This document shows, piece after piece, positions 1 through 29,090 of a stretch of 35,000 nucleotides of DNA (position 1 is the stretch's first letter; every line of letters begins with the position of its first letter). The notes under the pieces are model-generated. The model was not told where the DNA came from. It saw only the letters and a program-made list of their open reading frames with translations, and did not search any database. A program made the position numbers and the translations under genes. This DNA is from Cristatella mucedo (taxonomy: Eukaryota; Bryozoa; Phylactolaemata; Cristatellidae): contig WPIO01000001.1 in NCBI GenBank assembly GCA_009760855.2, forward strand, positions 17,495,001 through 17,530,000, given 5' to 3'.

Positions 1-5
1 CAGAC

Positions 6-1085
6 AATAATAATAATAACAATAATGCACTTGATAAAGCGCCCTCAGAGAACTCAATCTCTCTCTCTCTAGGTGCTTTACATTTGCTGCAAAGGGAAAT
101 GCAATTGAATGGTGAGTAATATCATGCGTGATAAACAAACAAAATGAATAACATGGTTAGGGGTGACATGCACAGGGTCAGCATGCTAATGTGGTTAGTG
201 GCAGCATGCACAGTGTCAGCATGCATAAGCACATCAAGGACGAATCACAGGGACCCACTACATGCTGTCCTAAATAGGTGTTTTTGAGTTCTTTTTAAAT
301 GTGGTCAGGTCAGGGGATGTTCTGATGCAGGTCGAGAGGGAGTTCCAGGCCTTGGGAGCATACGAACTAAATGCACGGTCTCCAAAGGATTTGAGGTTTG
401 TACGAGGTATTTGTAGACTGTTGGATTCCGAAAAGCGGGTGGTACGATGCTTGGCCCGGTGGGGGAGTATATCTGAGAGATAGGCTGGAGCCAAAGAATG
501 AAGTGACCTAAAAGTGAGCAACAAAACCTTGAAGTCAATCCGTTGCTTGACTGGTAGCCAGTGCAGGTCGACCAGAAGTGGTGTAATGTGGCAAGTGCGA
601 CGCTTACGACAGACAAGCCTAGCTGTGGAGTTTTGCACCAGCTGTAATCGCCTGATTGCACATGCCGGTAGGCCAGTAAGCAGTGAGTTGCAGAAGTCGA
701 GACGGGATGTCACGAATGCATGGACCAACTTAGACGTGGTATCCTTATTTAAACAAGCCCGAGTTTTAGCAATGTTATGAAGCTGAAAATAGGCAGATTT
801 GACTGTAGAGCTGATGTGGTCGTCTAACGAAAGGTCACTTTGGAACATGACACCTAGATTTCGAGGAGATTCAACAGGAGATATGCTGGCAGAGCCAATT
901 TTGAGCGTCAGCCTTTCCAATTTGTGAATCACACTGGGTTTGCCCATAACTAATAAGTTAGTTTTATCATCGTTTAATTTTAGAAAATTTGCTGTCATCA
1001 ATGTGTGGATGTCATTGATACATGCAGCAAGTGAGTTGAGAGAATTTAGGTGCTCGAAGGCTGGGAGGGATCGAAGCAAAGCAAT
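6..1085 (-). mobile_element. Family A LINE (CR1/L2-type), 5'-truncated copy
   Basis: Minus-strand copy whose 3' end is at low coordinates: a TAA-rich tail and 3' hairpin region at 6-95, then the C-terminal part of the reverse transcriptase ORF (about 270-1085). Recognisable stretches include [32 protein letters not shown] and LHWLPVKQRIDFKVL, the thumb/C-terminal region typical of CR1/L2-clade ORF2. A frameshift lies near the truncation at about 1060-1085. The endonuclease and the catalytic YVDD region are absent. Confidence 0.88.
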
Positions 1086-1329
1086 GAAGCTTGCGTGGCC
1101 GAACTCGGTATCCCATGCTCGGAGAGGACGGTTTTGAGGCGGCATTGCGTCTCCGATGCCATGACCTGCTCGGAAGCTATGTGGTCCCTGTTCCTGAACC
1201 GGGAGGTCCGGGTAGCACGCGCGACCCCAGCAGGGCAGGGCAGGGCACCGCCGGCTAATGTATATATACTAGTTAAACATCTTTTTCTCGATAGTATATT
1301 TTGCAGTTGGCAATAAAGGATAGCCCAGT

Positions 1330-2811
1330 AATAATAATAATAATAATATTGCACTTGATAAAGCGCCCTCAGAGAACTCAATCTCTCTCTCTCTAGGTGC
1401 TTTACATTTGCTGCAAAGTGATACGCAATAGAATAGTAAGTAAAATCATGCTTGAAAAACAAACAAAATCAATAACATGGTTAGGGGTTACATGCACTGG
1501 GTCAGCATGCAAATGTGGTTAGTGGCAGCATGAACAGTGTCAGCACGCATAAGCACATCGAGGACGAATCACAAGGACCCACTAAATGCTGTCCTAAATA
1601 GGTATGTTTTTAAGTTTCTTTTAAATGTGGTCAGGTCAGGGGATGTTCTGATGCAGGTCGGGAGGGAGTTCCAGGCTGTGGGAGCATACGAGCTAAATGC
1701 ACGGTCTCCAAAGGATTTAAGGTTTGTACGAGGTATTTCTAGACTGTTGGATTCCGAAAAGCGAGTGGTACGATGCTTTGCCTGATGGGGTAGTATATCT
1801 GAAAGATAGGCTGGAGCCATAGAATGAAGAGACCTAAAAGTGAGCGACAAAACCTTGAAGTCAATCCGTTGCTTGACTGGTAACCAGTGCAGGTCGGCGA
1901 GAAGTGGAGTAATGTGGCAACTGCGACGCTCACGACAGACAAGCCTAGCTGCAGAGTTTTGCACCAGCTTCAATCGCCTGATCGCACATGCTGGTAGGCC
2001 AGTAAGCAGTGAGTTGCAGAAGTCGAGACGAGATGTCACGAATGCATGGACCAACTTGGACGTGGTATCCTTATATAAACAAGCCCTAATTTTAGCAATG
2101 TTATGAAGCTGAAAATAGGCTGATTTGACTGTGGAGCTGATGTGGTCGTCTAACGAGAGGTCGCTTTGGAATATGACACCTAGATTTCGAGCTGATGCAA
2201 CTGGAGATATGCTGGCAGAGCCAATTTTGAAAGTCAGCCTTTCCAATTTCTGAATAACACTAGGTTTGCCCATAACTAGTAAGTTAGTTTTATCATCGTT
2301 TAGTTTTAGAAAATTTGCTGCCATCCATGATCGGATGTCATCAATGCATGCAGCAAGTGAGTTGAGAGAATTTGAGGTGCTCGAAGGCTGGGAGGGATCA
2401 AAGCAAAGGTACAACTGAGTGTCATCCACATAGAAGTGAAAGCCTAGATTGTGCTTGGCAATCACATCAGCAAGAGGGAGAGTATAAACCGTGAAAAGGA
2501 CCGGACCTAGCACAGAGCCCTGAGGTACTCCATATTTTAGAGGTACTTTAGATGATCTTTGTCCATTCACGTCAACACTCTGGAGTCTCCCACTGAGATA
2601 GGACCTGAACCACTGCAGAACAGTGCCAGTGATGCCCAGGCGAGATGAGAGGCGCTCTAGAAGTACTTTGTGATCGATGGTATCAAAAGCTGCCGAAAGA
2701 TCGAGCAAAACAAGAAGAGACACTCTACCCATGTCTGCATTCCTAAGTAGGTCGTTGTATACCCGAAGCAATGCTGACTCTGTGGAGTGATTAGCTCTAA
2801 AGCCAGACTGG
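1330..2811 (-). mobile_element. Family A LINE, best-preserved RT copy
   Basis: A (TAA)n tail at about 1332-1348, 3' hairpin at 1360-1400, then an intact 400-codon frame (2771-1569) that extends open upstream to about 2811. Reverse transcriptase blocks in order: LLVLLDLSAAFDTIDH (motif A), YGVPQGSVLGP (motif B), FHFYVDDTQLYL (motif C, catalytic DD), FLKLNDDKTNLL (motif D/E), then the usual C-terminal block through FRTAFSGSL. The N-terminal endonuclease and the first RT motifs are missing, so it cannot be autonomous. Its open frame suggests it is one of the youngest copies here. Its 5' end abuts a tRNA-like unit. Confidence 0.9.
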
Positions 2812-2871
2812 ATTCGAACCTAACCTCGGTCATAAAGAGCAAGCACCTTACCTCCTGGGCTATCACGTTCC
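2805..2871 (-). mobile_element. tRNA-like SINE head joined to the 5' end of a LINE
   Basis: On the minus strand an A-box-like TAGCCCAGGAGG (about 2862-2850) is followed at tRNA spacing by B-box GGTTCGAATCC (2820-2810). The unit ends directly at the family A LINE sequence, same orientation, with no SINE body between them. It may be a chimera formed by template switching, or a LINE inserted into an older SINE. Confidence 0.6.
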
Positions 2872-2949
2872 ATTTAAATGTATACTTTTTAGGCATAAAT
2901 AATTGCAAAATTAGACGTACTAACTAGGAACATTTTTTTAATTTGCTAC

Positions 2950-3245
2950 ATAGTGTAGGCAGGAGGGAGAGAATGAAAGAGCCGAGACATGACCTTGAAT
3001 TCGATGTAACTCTTGAAAAAAGCCAGTTTGGGTCAAGGAAATTTGTGCAATGCATGTCAGATAAAAACCATAGACAAACCAAGCTGCCAAGTTTTGCCTA
3101 ACCCGTGTTTTATTGCATATGCAGGAAGATCTGCAATGAGCAAGTTATATAAGTCTGGATGAGGCGTCACAAATGCATGGAATAGCTTTGCTGATCGCGC
3201 CTATTCTTAAGGATACAGAGCCAAAGACAAATTTTGTGCTCCGAA
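2950..3245 (-). mobile_element. Diverged LINE relative (family C), RT C-terminal fragment
   Basis: Collinear but strongly diverged from family A. The order of the phrases equivalent to gaccttgaa..., caaaccaagctgc...gagttttgc and cacaaatgcatgga matches family A 3' coding sequence on the minus strand. No open frame survives. Assigned by pattern similarity to the copies at 500-740 and 26130-26520. Confidence 0.5.
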
Positions 3246-4020
3246 AAGGCATGTTCTATGCTCTTGCAAATGCTTGGCAGGCTTGGAACCATTTCCCGGT
3301 GTTAGCTAAGTATTTTTGTAATCCAATCTAGTCGAGTGGCAAAGCAGGAGGTAACTCAAATTAGATTTAAAGATTTGGCATACACACGACCGCCGTCCGG
3401 ATCGTTCGAGCGATGGTTGTCTACACTAGTAATGCTTCTCTTCTTTAAATAGACTTTCAACAGTAAACAGTTTAATGTTTAACATGATTGAATGAAAGTA
3501 GGATTCAGAACGTACTGGCTCTCGCTTCCTGCTCAGTGACACAAAAAGGTCATTGGCACAAGCCGATAATACACGGCAAGTCGTATGAGTCAAATATGCA
3601 ACTTGGCAGTTATGGCTACAACTGAAGGAAGTCTTTCGTAAAGTAGTTAAAACTTTGTTATTTTTATTGCCTACCACTTTTCTAAACACAAGCCACCACT
3701 CAAATAATGACAGTGAGTGACTGCTGAACATCATTTGAAAGGTAATCAGCAGGTAGGCCTGAATAGATGGGCACAGAGGAGATCGTCTGTTCTCGTACAT
3801 CAACTTTCAGTGCGGCTTGCACTTTTCGTAATAACACACTGTCAATTATCTCTGTACCTATAGGACTGGTACTAATGTATAATCTGAAGTTCATCCAATG
3901 AGCAAAGGTACATGCTAAGCTGCTAGCTACAATTCACAAACTTGCTACCAACGACTGGGAAGTACTTTTTTTAGCAAAGGAAAATAATATAATACTCACT
4001 ACCTGCGATCCCGAAATGCG
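3246..4020. other. Flank without recognised genes
   Basis: AT-rich sequence downstream of the 977-aa gene. Short open frames on the minus strand (for example 3426-3803) have no recognisable motifs or gene-like context. I see no repeat or RNA gene in it. Confidence 0.4.
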
Positions 4021-4026
4021 TTTATT
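4021..4026 (-). terminator. Candidate polyadenylation signal of the 977-aa gene
   Basis: AATAAA on the minus strand, about 445 nt beyond the stop codon. It is the nearest perfect hexamer I found downstream on the coding strand. The span 4468-4027 would be the 3' UTR; it shows no open frame or repeat of note. Confidence 0.4.
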
Positions 4027-4468
4027 AGAATAAAATTAAAAACTAAAGATCGGCTGATGCAAGAGCCTCATCTAAATTATGTCAGAAGAACCTTAGCAGC
4101 TACCATGATGCATGCAGTGTGCAACAATGGAATGCCTTCAGCAGGAACCCACGACCCTGGTCAAGAAGGCTACAATATTATGGGCTATTCTAAAAGCCAA
4201 GCTCCATCCATCAAATCGCAGGGCCTTAGCTATAACAACCAATGCATGTATTGAAGAAAATTAGGATTAGGGTGCATTGGCAGTAAAGCAATGCTAGTAG
4301 GTCTCATGCAGAACTAGTACCGCCCCTGAGTAAAAAGTGATGAATCACACGGTTATATTCAGTGGCACTCAAGTGCTCAAAACTGCAGCCGTGTGCATGC
4401 ATAAAAACCTGGAGGATTGAGAGTGAGTGGTTAGTGACAACAGTTTTACGATAGGGTGCACATAGATG

Positions 4469-23371
<18,903 letters not shown>

Positions 23372-23498
23372 GAATGCTAAACGGCAGTAGTTGTATATAT
23401 AAAAATTAGGTTACATTCAATGTCCCAAGGGCTGGACGTATCACATGCACCGGCAGTCACTCGCCATAGCGCATGGGTTCCCTCTGAGAGTCAGCAGC

Positions 23499-23550
23499 GG
23501 CAACGTTAGGCGCCATGTTTGTTTTCATGGCAACAGAGTGCACTTCCGGA
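23499..23550 (-). promoter_or_regulatory. Promoter motif cluster: RFX X-box-like, ETS-like, YY1-like
   Basis: About 130-180 bp above the start codon lie an X-box-like site (GTTTTCATGGCAAC, 23521-23534: one perfect GGCAAC half, the correct 2-bp AT spacer, a degenerate second half), an ETS/GABP-type CCGGAAGT core (23541-23550 region) and a YY1-like GCCATGTT (23512-23519). A further GGCAAC half-site lies at 23499-23504. No TATA box is evident. RFX factors bind X-boxes in many animal ciliary genes, usually within about 200 bp of the start; linking this gene to cilia is inference. Confidence 0.45.
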
Positions 23551-23776
23551 ATTGGCGTACTGCCACTCCAAGTTCCACGCATGGAAAGTAAGTAAGCATG
23601 GAAAGTGTAATTATATAAAAAAAATATATTAATGTAATCACTATCCTTTAACAGTAATTGCTTGCTGTGCTTTATATTCGTGGTCGTCTCTGACATCGGT
23701 ATATCGGTCTCTGATTCAGATTGGCGTCGTGTTTTGGTGAAATTTCCCCTGGGTACCCTCCAAGGGCTATCTAATA

Positions 23777-23778
<2 letters not shown>

Positions 23779-23837
<59 letters not shown>
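23779..23837. repeat. (TA)n microsatellite
   Basis: About 29 TA units between the gene promoter and the tRNA gene. Confidence 0.97.
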
Positions 23838-23841
<4 letters not shown>

Positions 23842-23874
23842 TTTAACTATATTGGTATTGAGAATTTCAGCAGG

Positions 23875-23948
23875 GGCCGATTAGCTCAGTTGGTTAGAGC
23901 GTGGTGCTAATAACGCTAAGGTCGTGGGTTCGATCCCCACATTGGCCA
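23875..23948 (+). tRNA. tRNA-Ile: tRNA-Ile (anticodon AAT)
   Basis: 74 nt with a complete cloverleaf. The acceptor stem GGCCGAT pairs with ATTGGCC (one G-U) and the discriminator is A. The D-arm carries A-box TTAGCTCAGTTGG. The anticodon stem is TGGTG/CGCTA with two wobble pairs, loop CTAATAA, anticodon AAT at 23909-23911. The T-arm is GTGGG/CCCAC with B-box GGTTCGATCC. There is no intron. A TTTT Pol III terminator lies at 23951-23954, and no CCA is encoded, as expected in eukaryotes. It matches the animal tRNA-Ile(AAU) pattern closely and looks functional rather than SINE-derived, since there is no SINE body or tail. Confidence 0.95.
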
Positions 23949-23954
23949 TATTTT

Positions 23955-25058
23955 GACACAGTTACTTTTTTATTGACCCTAGAACCACTAATCTTGCTCC
24001 GGTTTAATGATTCCAATGTCTGATGACTCTAAGTTCGTCTTGAAATATGTATATGATTGGAAGAAAAAGGAAGTCGGTGCTGCTCAGTTTCGCACAGTCA
24101 GCACAGCAAACTGCTGGTGATGGCACAGTGTAATACAATAGTCTCCAACGCAGTAGCCAGAGTCTGTAGACAGTAAACTCTTAATAGCTAACACTAAGTT
24201 CTAGACCCAAGAGTGTACGAAACTTCCATCTCTTATCCAAAATACTAATCCCTTAACCTAAGATCTTTATCCGCAAATCTTAAACCCTAAACCGAAAAAA
24301 GGTAGCACTAAACGTGTTTTCAATCTAAATATAAATAGATGTAGATATTAGTTCTGGGTAGAGCGGACTGCAGCAATACGGGAGTTGAACGTGTCAACGA
24401 GGCGGCTACCTCACTGAAAGATGAATAACTATTACCGCTAGCGTTAGAGCCAGGGTGTGTGGGGGACGATTGGCCCCTCCGCTAGTGGAAGGCAGAGACT
24501 TGGCAGTCCCCTTTATCGGCAGGGCGAGAGCAGTTATGGACACGGAGAGTGGTTTTGCAGACCTTCCATATTTAATCAAAATTTTCGCTCCTCTTTTATT
24601 TGAAAATTCTGGCTCCGTCATTGCCTACCGGTAGTTTAATAAATAACCTTAGCGACAACATAACCGAGCCAAATTTGGTCAATCCTTAATAAAAAAGGGT
24701 ATGTGACAACTAGTGTTGAGACGCCCCATACGCAGCTTCAAGTCGGAAGTTAGCTGACAAGTCAAAGTTTGTGCGGACACCCCTACACCGTGGCGCATTC
24801 GATGTTGTGGGTCGGCTTCTCTTCAGCAGCAGCGCTCTGGAAGGAGCTTTCAACTTCTTCTCGACGCTGGCTCTAGCCTGGGCTTACAGACTCCGTTTGC
24901 CTTTCTATAAAGTAAGCAGCGGCCGTTTATTACTATTTCTTATCGACTTCCAGGTAGATTTTAACGAACTAGACTCTACACAGACATTTCTTATTGCAAA
25001 TAGCTAAATCAGGGCAGGAACATCGTCGCATCGCTGAAGATGCAACTTGGCCGTGTTT
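23955..25058. other. Region without recognised features
   Basis: Two open stretches (24406-24621 minus; about 24771-25007 plus) have plausible composition, but no motif, start context or partner exon makes either convincing. I see no repeat family here. Confidence 0.35.
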
Positions 25059-25150
25059 GACAATAATAATAATAATGATAATAGCAATGCATTTCACAGC
25101 ACCCTCAGAGGACTGTAGCTCATTCTAACCACTTTACATATGCTGTTGAG
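25059..25150 (-). mobile_element. Family A LINE 3' tail fragment
   Basis: TAA repeats followed by the diverged hairpin (cagcaccctcagagga, ccactttacatatgctg). No coding sequence. Confidence 0.65.
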
Positions 25151-25256
25151 ACGGAATTGCAGCACCCGCAGAAGCTGCTGTGCTTGGCAATTTCTGTAAT
25201 TAAGCATGTGCAATCAATCTCACACAGACACATTCTAGTCATACGCATACGCACGC

Positions 25257-25277
25257 GAGAGAGAGTGTGTGGAGATT

Positions 25278-25339
<62 letters not shown>

Positions 25340-25348
25340 CGTGCGTGT

Positions 25349-25386
<38 letters not shown>
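25257..25386. repeat. Compound (GA)n(GT)n microsatellite
   Basis: About 80 bp of GA (25257-25336) passing through a short GC-rich link into about 35 bp of GT. Confidence 0.97.
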
Positions 25387-25389
<3 letters not shown>

Positions 25390-26034
25390 TGAACGAGCGA
25401 AAAAACCCACGGAAGAGATAAAAGGTGGAGCGGAGAGATCGAAAAACCTAAAAAGAGAAGCGAGCGAGCATAACAATTTCGAGCTTGTATTCGTACCTTT
25501 ATCTGTATGTCAGTACTGGAAGACGTCGTGCAAAAACCGGATAAAAAATGCATTCTGCTGCTTTCTTGGCCAGTAATGTATTTCTCGAGCAGATGCTGAC
25601 ATCTTGAAGAAAAGTGTTGGAATACCAATCCACGTGCATTTACGCAAGTGCGTGGCTACCAAACAAATTTCTCGTAAGACATCACCATACTCCTACTCTT
25701 TTGGGTACAGCGGAATACCGACCGGAAATATTTTCTCTGTTGGGACGCTAAAAAGCCTGCTCGATTTTTACTGATCTAGACAACAAAGGAACAAAAATCG
25801 CTAGCATTATGCAAATATATTTTCTCACACTTCTTGACTCTTTGTTTGACATCCGCCCCAGACTCGAAAGGATTCAGTATGATTGCAGAAGGACCAAGAC
25901 TTTCGATGCCTCAGAGTGGATGCTAAATGGCGAGCTAAAGTGGCAGACGTTGATTGAACAATGGCCGAGAAGAAAGAGTGATGAAATGAGAGAAGAGAAG
26001 CTTACATGCGAAGAAAATAAAATAAAGAGGGATA
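25390..26034. other. Region without recognised features
   Basis: Mixed-composition DNA with short unremarkable open frames only; no repeat, RNA gene or coding motif seen. Confidence 0.35.
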
Positions 26035-26103
26035 CTGCAGGGCTCTGACCCATGATCTGAGTCCGGTAGTCCGAGCCCTTTACCCCTAGGCTGAGCAAGG
26101 AGA
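26035..26103 (-). mobile_element. tRNA-like SINE remnant
   Basis: On the minus strand an A-box-like GCTCAGCCTAGGGG is followed at tRNA spacing by a weak B-box (GGGTCAGAGCCC). There is no matched acceptor stem, so it is a tRNA-derived remnant rather than a tRNA gene. Confidence 0.45.
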
Positions 26104-26129
26104 AGTTAAGAAATTACAAGTATTTGTGT

Positions 26130-26519
26130 TAGCACAGCCTGGGCACGAGATTGAAGGGACCAAGATGTGAATGGCAGAACCTCGAAATCACTGTGATACG
26201 TGATGCTCAACCAGTGCAAGATAAAAAGTTGGGTTAATGTGGCAGTTTCGATGTTTACGATGAGCAAGGCTAGCTATGGTGTATTGTAGTACTTTAGACA
26301 CTTATGATGGACACACCAAGCTACCGAGCTCAGCACCATTCGCAAACATCTTATTGCACAGGCCGGAAGATCTGCAAGAGCGATCTGGAAAAGTCAGAGA
26401 TAGAATGAAACACACTAGATCCGATGCAAAACTCGTTTTTAAGTACTCCCGAATTTTTGCAATGTGACTTTGCATAAGTAGGAAGACTTGACAGCGAACT
26501 AATGTGGTCATCTACCAAA
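26130..26519 (-). mobile_element. Diverged LINE relative (family C)
   Basis: Collinear with family A RT C-terminal sequence on the minus strand (aacctcgaaatcactg, atgtggcagtttcgatg, gcacaggccggaag) but heavily diverged, without an open frame. It resembles 2950-3245. Confidence 0.55.
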
Positions 26520-29090
26520 ATAATAATAATAATAATACCCTTGTTAAAGGGTCAGATAACTCAATCTCTTTCTAGGCGCTTTACTTTTGCTGCAAAGTAA
26601 ATGCGATCGAATGATGAGTGGTATCATGCTTAATAAACAGCACGAATAACATGGTTATAGGTGATAGGCACAGAGTCAGCATGCAAGTGTGGTTAGTGGC
26701 AGCATGCACCTGTGTCAGCACGCAGAAGCACTTGAAGGACGAATCACAGAGACCATTAAATGCTGTCATAAATAGGTGCGTTTTTAATTTCTTTTTAAAT
26801 GTGGTCAAGTCAGAGGATGTATTGACGAAAGTCGGGAGTGAGTTCCAGGTTTTGGGAGCATACGAACTATAAATAAATGCACGCACGGTCTCCAAAGATT
26901 TTGAGATTTGTACGAGGTATTGGTAAACAGTTAGACTCCGAAAAGCTCGTGGTACGATGCTTGGCCTGGTGTTGGAGTAGATCTGAGAGATAAGCTGGGG
27001 CCAAAGATGGAAGGGACCAAAAAGTGAGCGACGAAACCTTGAAGTCGATCCTTTGCCTGACTTGTAGCCAGTGAAGCTGGGCAAGAAGAGATGAGATGTG
27101 GCAAGTGCGACGCTCACGACAGACAAGCCTAGCTGCAGAGTTTTGCACCAGCTGTAAGCGCTTGATTGCATAGGCCTGTAGACCAACGAGCAGTGAGTTA
27201 CAGAAATCAATACGGGATGTCACAAATGCATTGAGCAACTAAGATGTGGTTTTCTTATCTAAACAAGCCCGAATTTAAATAATCTTACGTAGCTTAAAGT
27301 GGGCAGACTTGATTGTGGAGCTGATGTGATCGCCTAATGAAAGGTCACTTTGGAGCATGACACCTACATTTCGTGCAGATTCAACAGGAGATATGCCGGC
27401 AGAGCCGATTTAGATGCCAGGAAGGCCAAGTCTAGCTTCTATAAAAACATTGTTGAATCACAGATGCACAATCCAAAAATGCTGATGTCGACAGTCAACT
27501 ATAAAACTAGCTTGCTAGTTATTGGCAAACCCAGTGTGGTTCAGAAATTGGGAAGGCTTACACTCAAAATTGGCTCTGCAGCATATCTCCTGTTGAATCA
27601 GCTCGAAATCTAGGTGTCATGTTCCAAAGTGACCTCTCGTTAGACGACCACATCAGCTACTCAGTCAAATCTGCCTACTTTCAGCTACATAATATTGCTA
27701 AAACTTGGGCTTGTTTAGATAAGGATACCACGTCTAAGTTGGTCCATGCATTCGTGACATCCCGTCTTGACTTCTGTAACTCACTGCTCGCTGGCCTACC
27801 GGCATGTGCAATTCGGCGATTACAGCTGGTGCAAAACTCCGCAGCTAGGCTTGTCTGTCATGAGTGTCGCAGTTGCCACATCACACCACTTCTCGCCGAC
27901 CTGCACTGGCTACCAGTCAAGCAAGGGATCGACTTCAAGGTTTTGTCGCTCACTTTTAGGTCCCTTCATTCTTTGGCTCCAGCCTATCTCTCAGATCTGC
28001 TCCCCCACCAGGCCAAGCATCGTACCACCCGCTTTTCGGAATCCAACAGTTTACCAATACCTCGTACAAACCTCATATTCTTTGGAGACCATGTATTCAG
28101 CTTGTATGCTCCCAAAGCTTGGAACTCCCTCCCGACTTGCGTCAGAACGTCCCCTGACTTGACCACATTAAAAAAAACTTAGAAAGACACCTATTTAGGA
28201 CAGCATTTAGTGGGTCCCAGTGATTCGCCCTTCATGTGCTTATGCGTGATGACATTGTGTATGCTGCCACGAACCACATTTGCATGCTGACCCTGTGCAT
28301 GTCACCCGTAACCCTGTTATTCATGTTGTTTATCAAGCATGATATTACTCACCATTCAATCGCGTTTCCCTTTGCAGCAAATGTAAAGCGCCTAGAAAGA
28401 GATTTAGTTCTCTGAGGGCGCTTAATCAAGTGCATCAATAATATTATTAGTAATATTTGAGAAAATTTGCTGCCATCCATGTGTAGATGTCATCGATACA
28501 TGCTGGCAGTGAGTTGAGAGAATTCGAGATGCTTGAAGTCCGGAAGGGATCAAAGCAAAGGTACAACTGAGTGTCATCCGCATCAAAGTGAAGGCTTAGA
28601 TTTCTTGTCAATCACATCAGCATGAGGGACAGTATAAACCGTGAAAAGAACCGGACCAAGCACGGAGCCCTGAGCTACCCCATATTTCAGAGGTGCCTCT
28701 GATGACCTTTGTTCATTTACATCAATACTCTGGAGCCTCACACTGAGATAGTGCCATTGCAGAGCAATGCCATGATGCCCAGGCGAGGTGAGAGGCGCTC
28801 AAGAAGGACTTGGTGATCGACAGTATCAAAAGCTGCCGAAAGATCGAGCAAAAAGCAGAGATACTCTACCCATGTCTGCATTCCTAAGTAGGCCATTTTA
28901 CACCCGAAACAATGCTGACTCTGTGGAGTGATTAGCTCTAAAGCCAGACTGGAACTTACTAGCAAGGTTTGAAGATTCAATATTGAGTTCAGATGGCCTG
29001 CCACGACTCGTTCGTCTGTCTAGTGTCGCTTTCTTGAAAAGTGGCCTGACTACAGCTTTTAAAATGTCATTTTTATAACAGGACACCTAA
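26520..29090 (-). mobile_element. Family A LINE split by a nested insertion
   Basis: The two halves of one minus-strand copy: 26520-27412 (TAA tail, hairpin, C-terminal RT) and about 28455-29090 (upstream RT with LDLSAAFDTVDHQVLL, FQSGFRANHSTESAL and VRPLFKKATLD). About 80 bp that would join them, present at 2229-2308 in another copy, are missing. A plus-strand copy sits between. Both halves have frameshifts. Confidence 0.8.
27413..28445 (+). mobile_element. Family A LINE, nested and internally deleted
   Basis: Plus-strand copy inserted in the one above. It begins in the linker (MHNPKMLMS at about 27464), then jumps at about 27500 to KTSLLVIGKPSV, so RT motifs A to C are deleted. From there it runs through [18 protein letters not shown] and LHWLPVKQGIDFKVL to the C-terminus, with the hairpin (AAAGCGCC at 28385-28392, GGCGCTT at 28417-28423) at the end. 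It cannot encode an active RT. Confidence 0.83.

Noticed and set aside
301-780. Plus-strand frames opposite LINE copies (also at 1537-2106 and 22269-22586)
   Set aside because: Antisense shadows of the LINE reverse transcriptase; the same shadow peptides recur at each copy.
24225-24300. CCCTAA-like words resembling telomeric repeat
   Set aside because: Only scattered partial matches, no tandem array.
24406-24621. Minus-strand frame beginning MTEPEF, possible first exon
   Set aside because: It has a plausible start and a possible donor, but no partner exon in phase and no recognised motif; a tRNA gene and a promoter lie between it and the next gene.
24771-25007. Plus-strand 78-codon frame with a possible GTAAGC donor
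   Set aside because: It lacks an ATG start, and no downstream exon was found before LINE and microsatellite sequence.
25120-25628. Minus-strand Ser/Leu and His/Thr frames around the GA/GT tract
   Set aside because: Driven by the microsatellite; no gene-like flanks.
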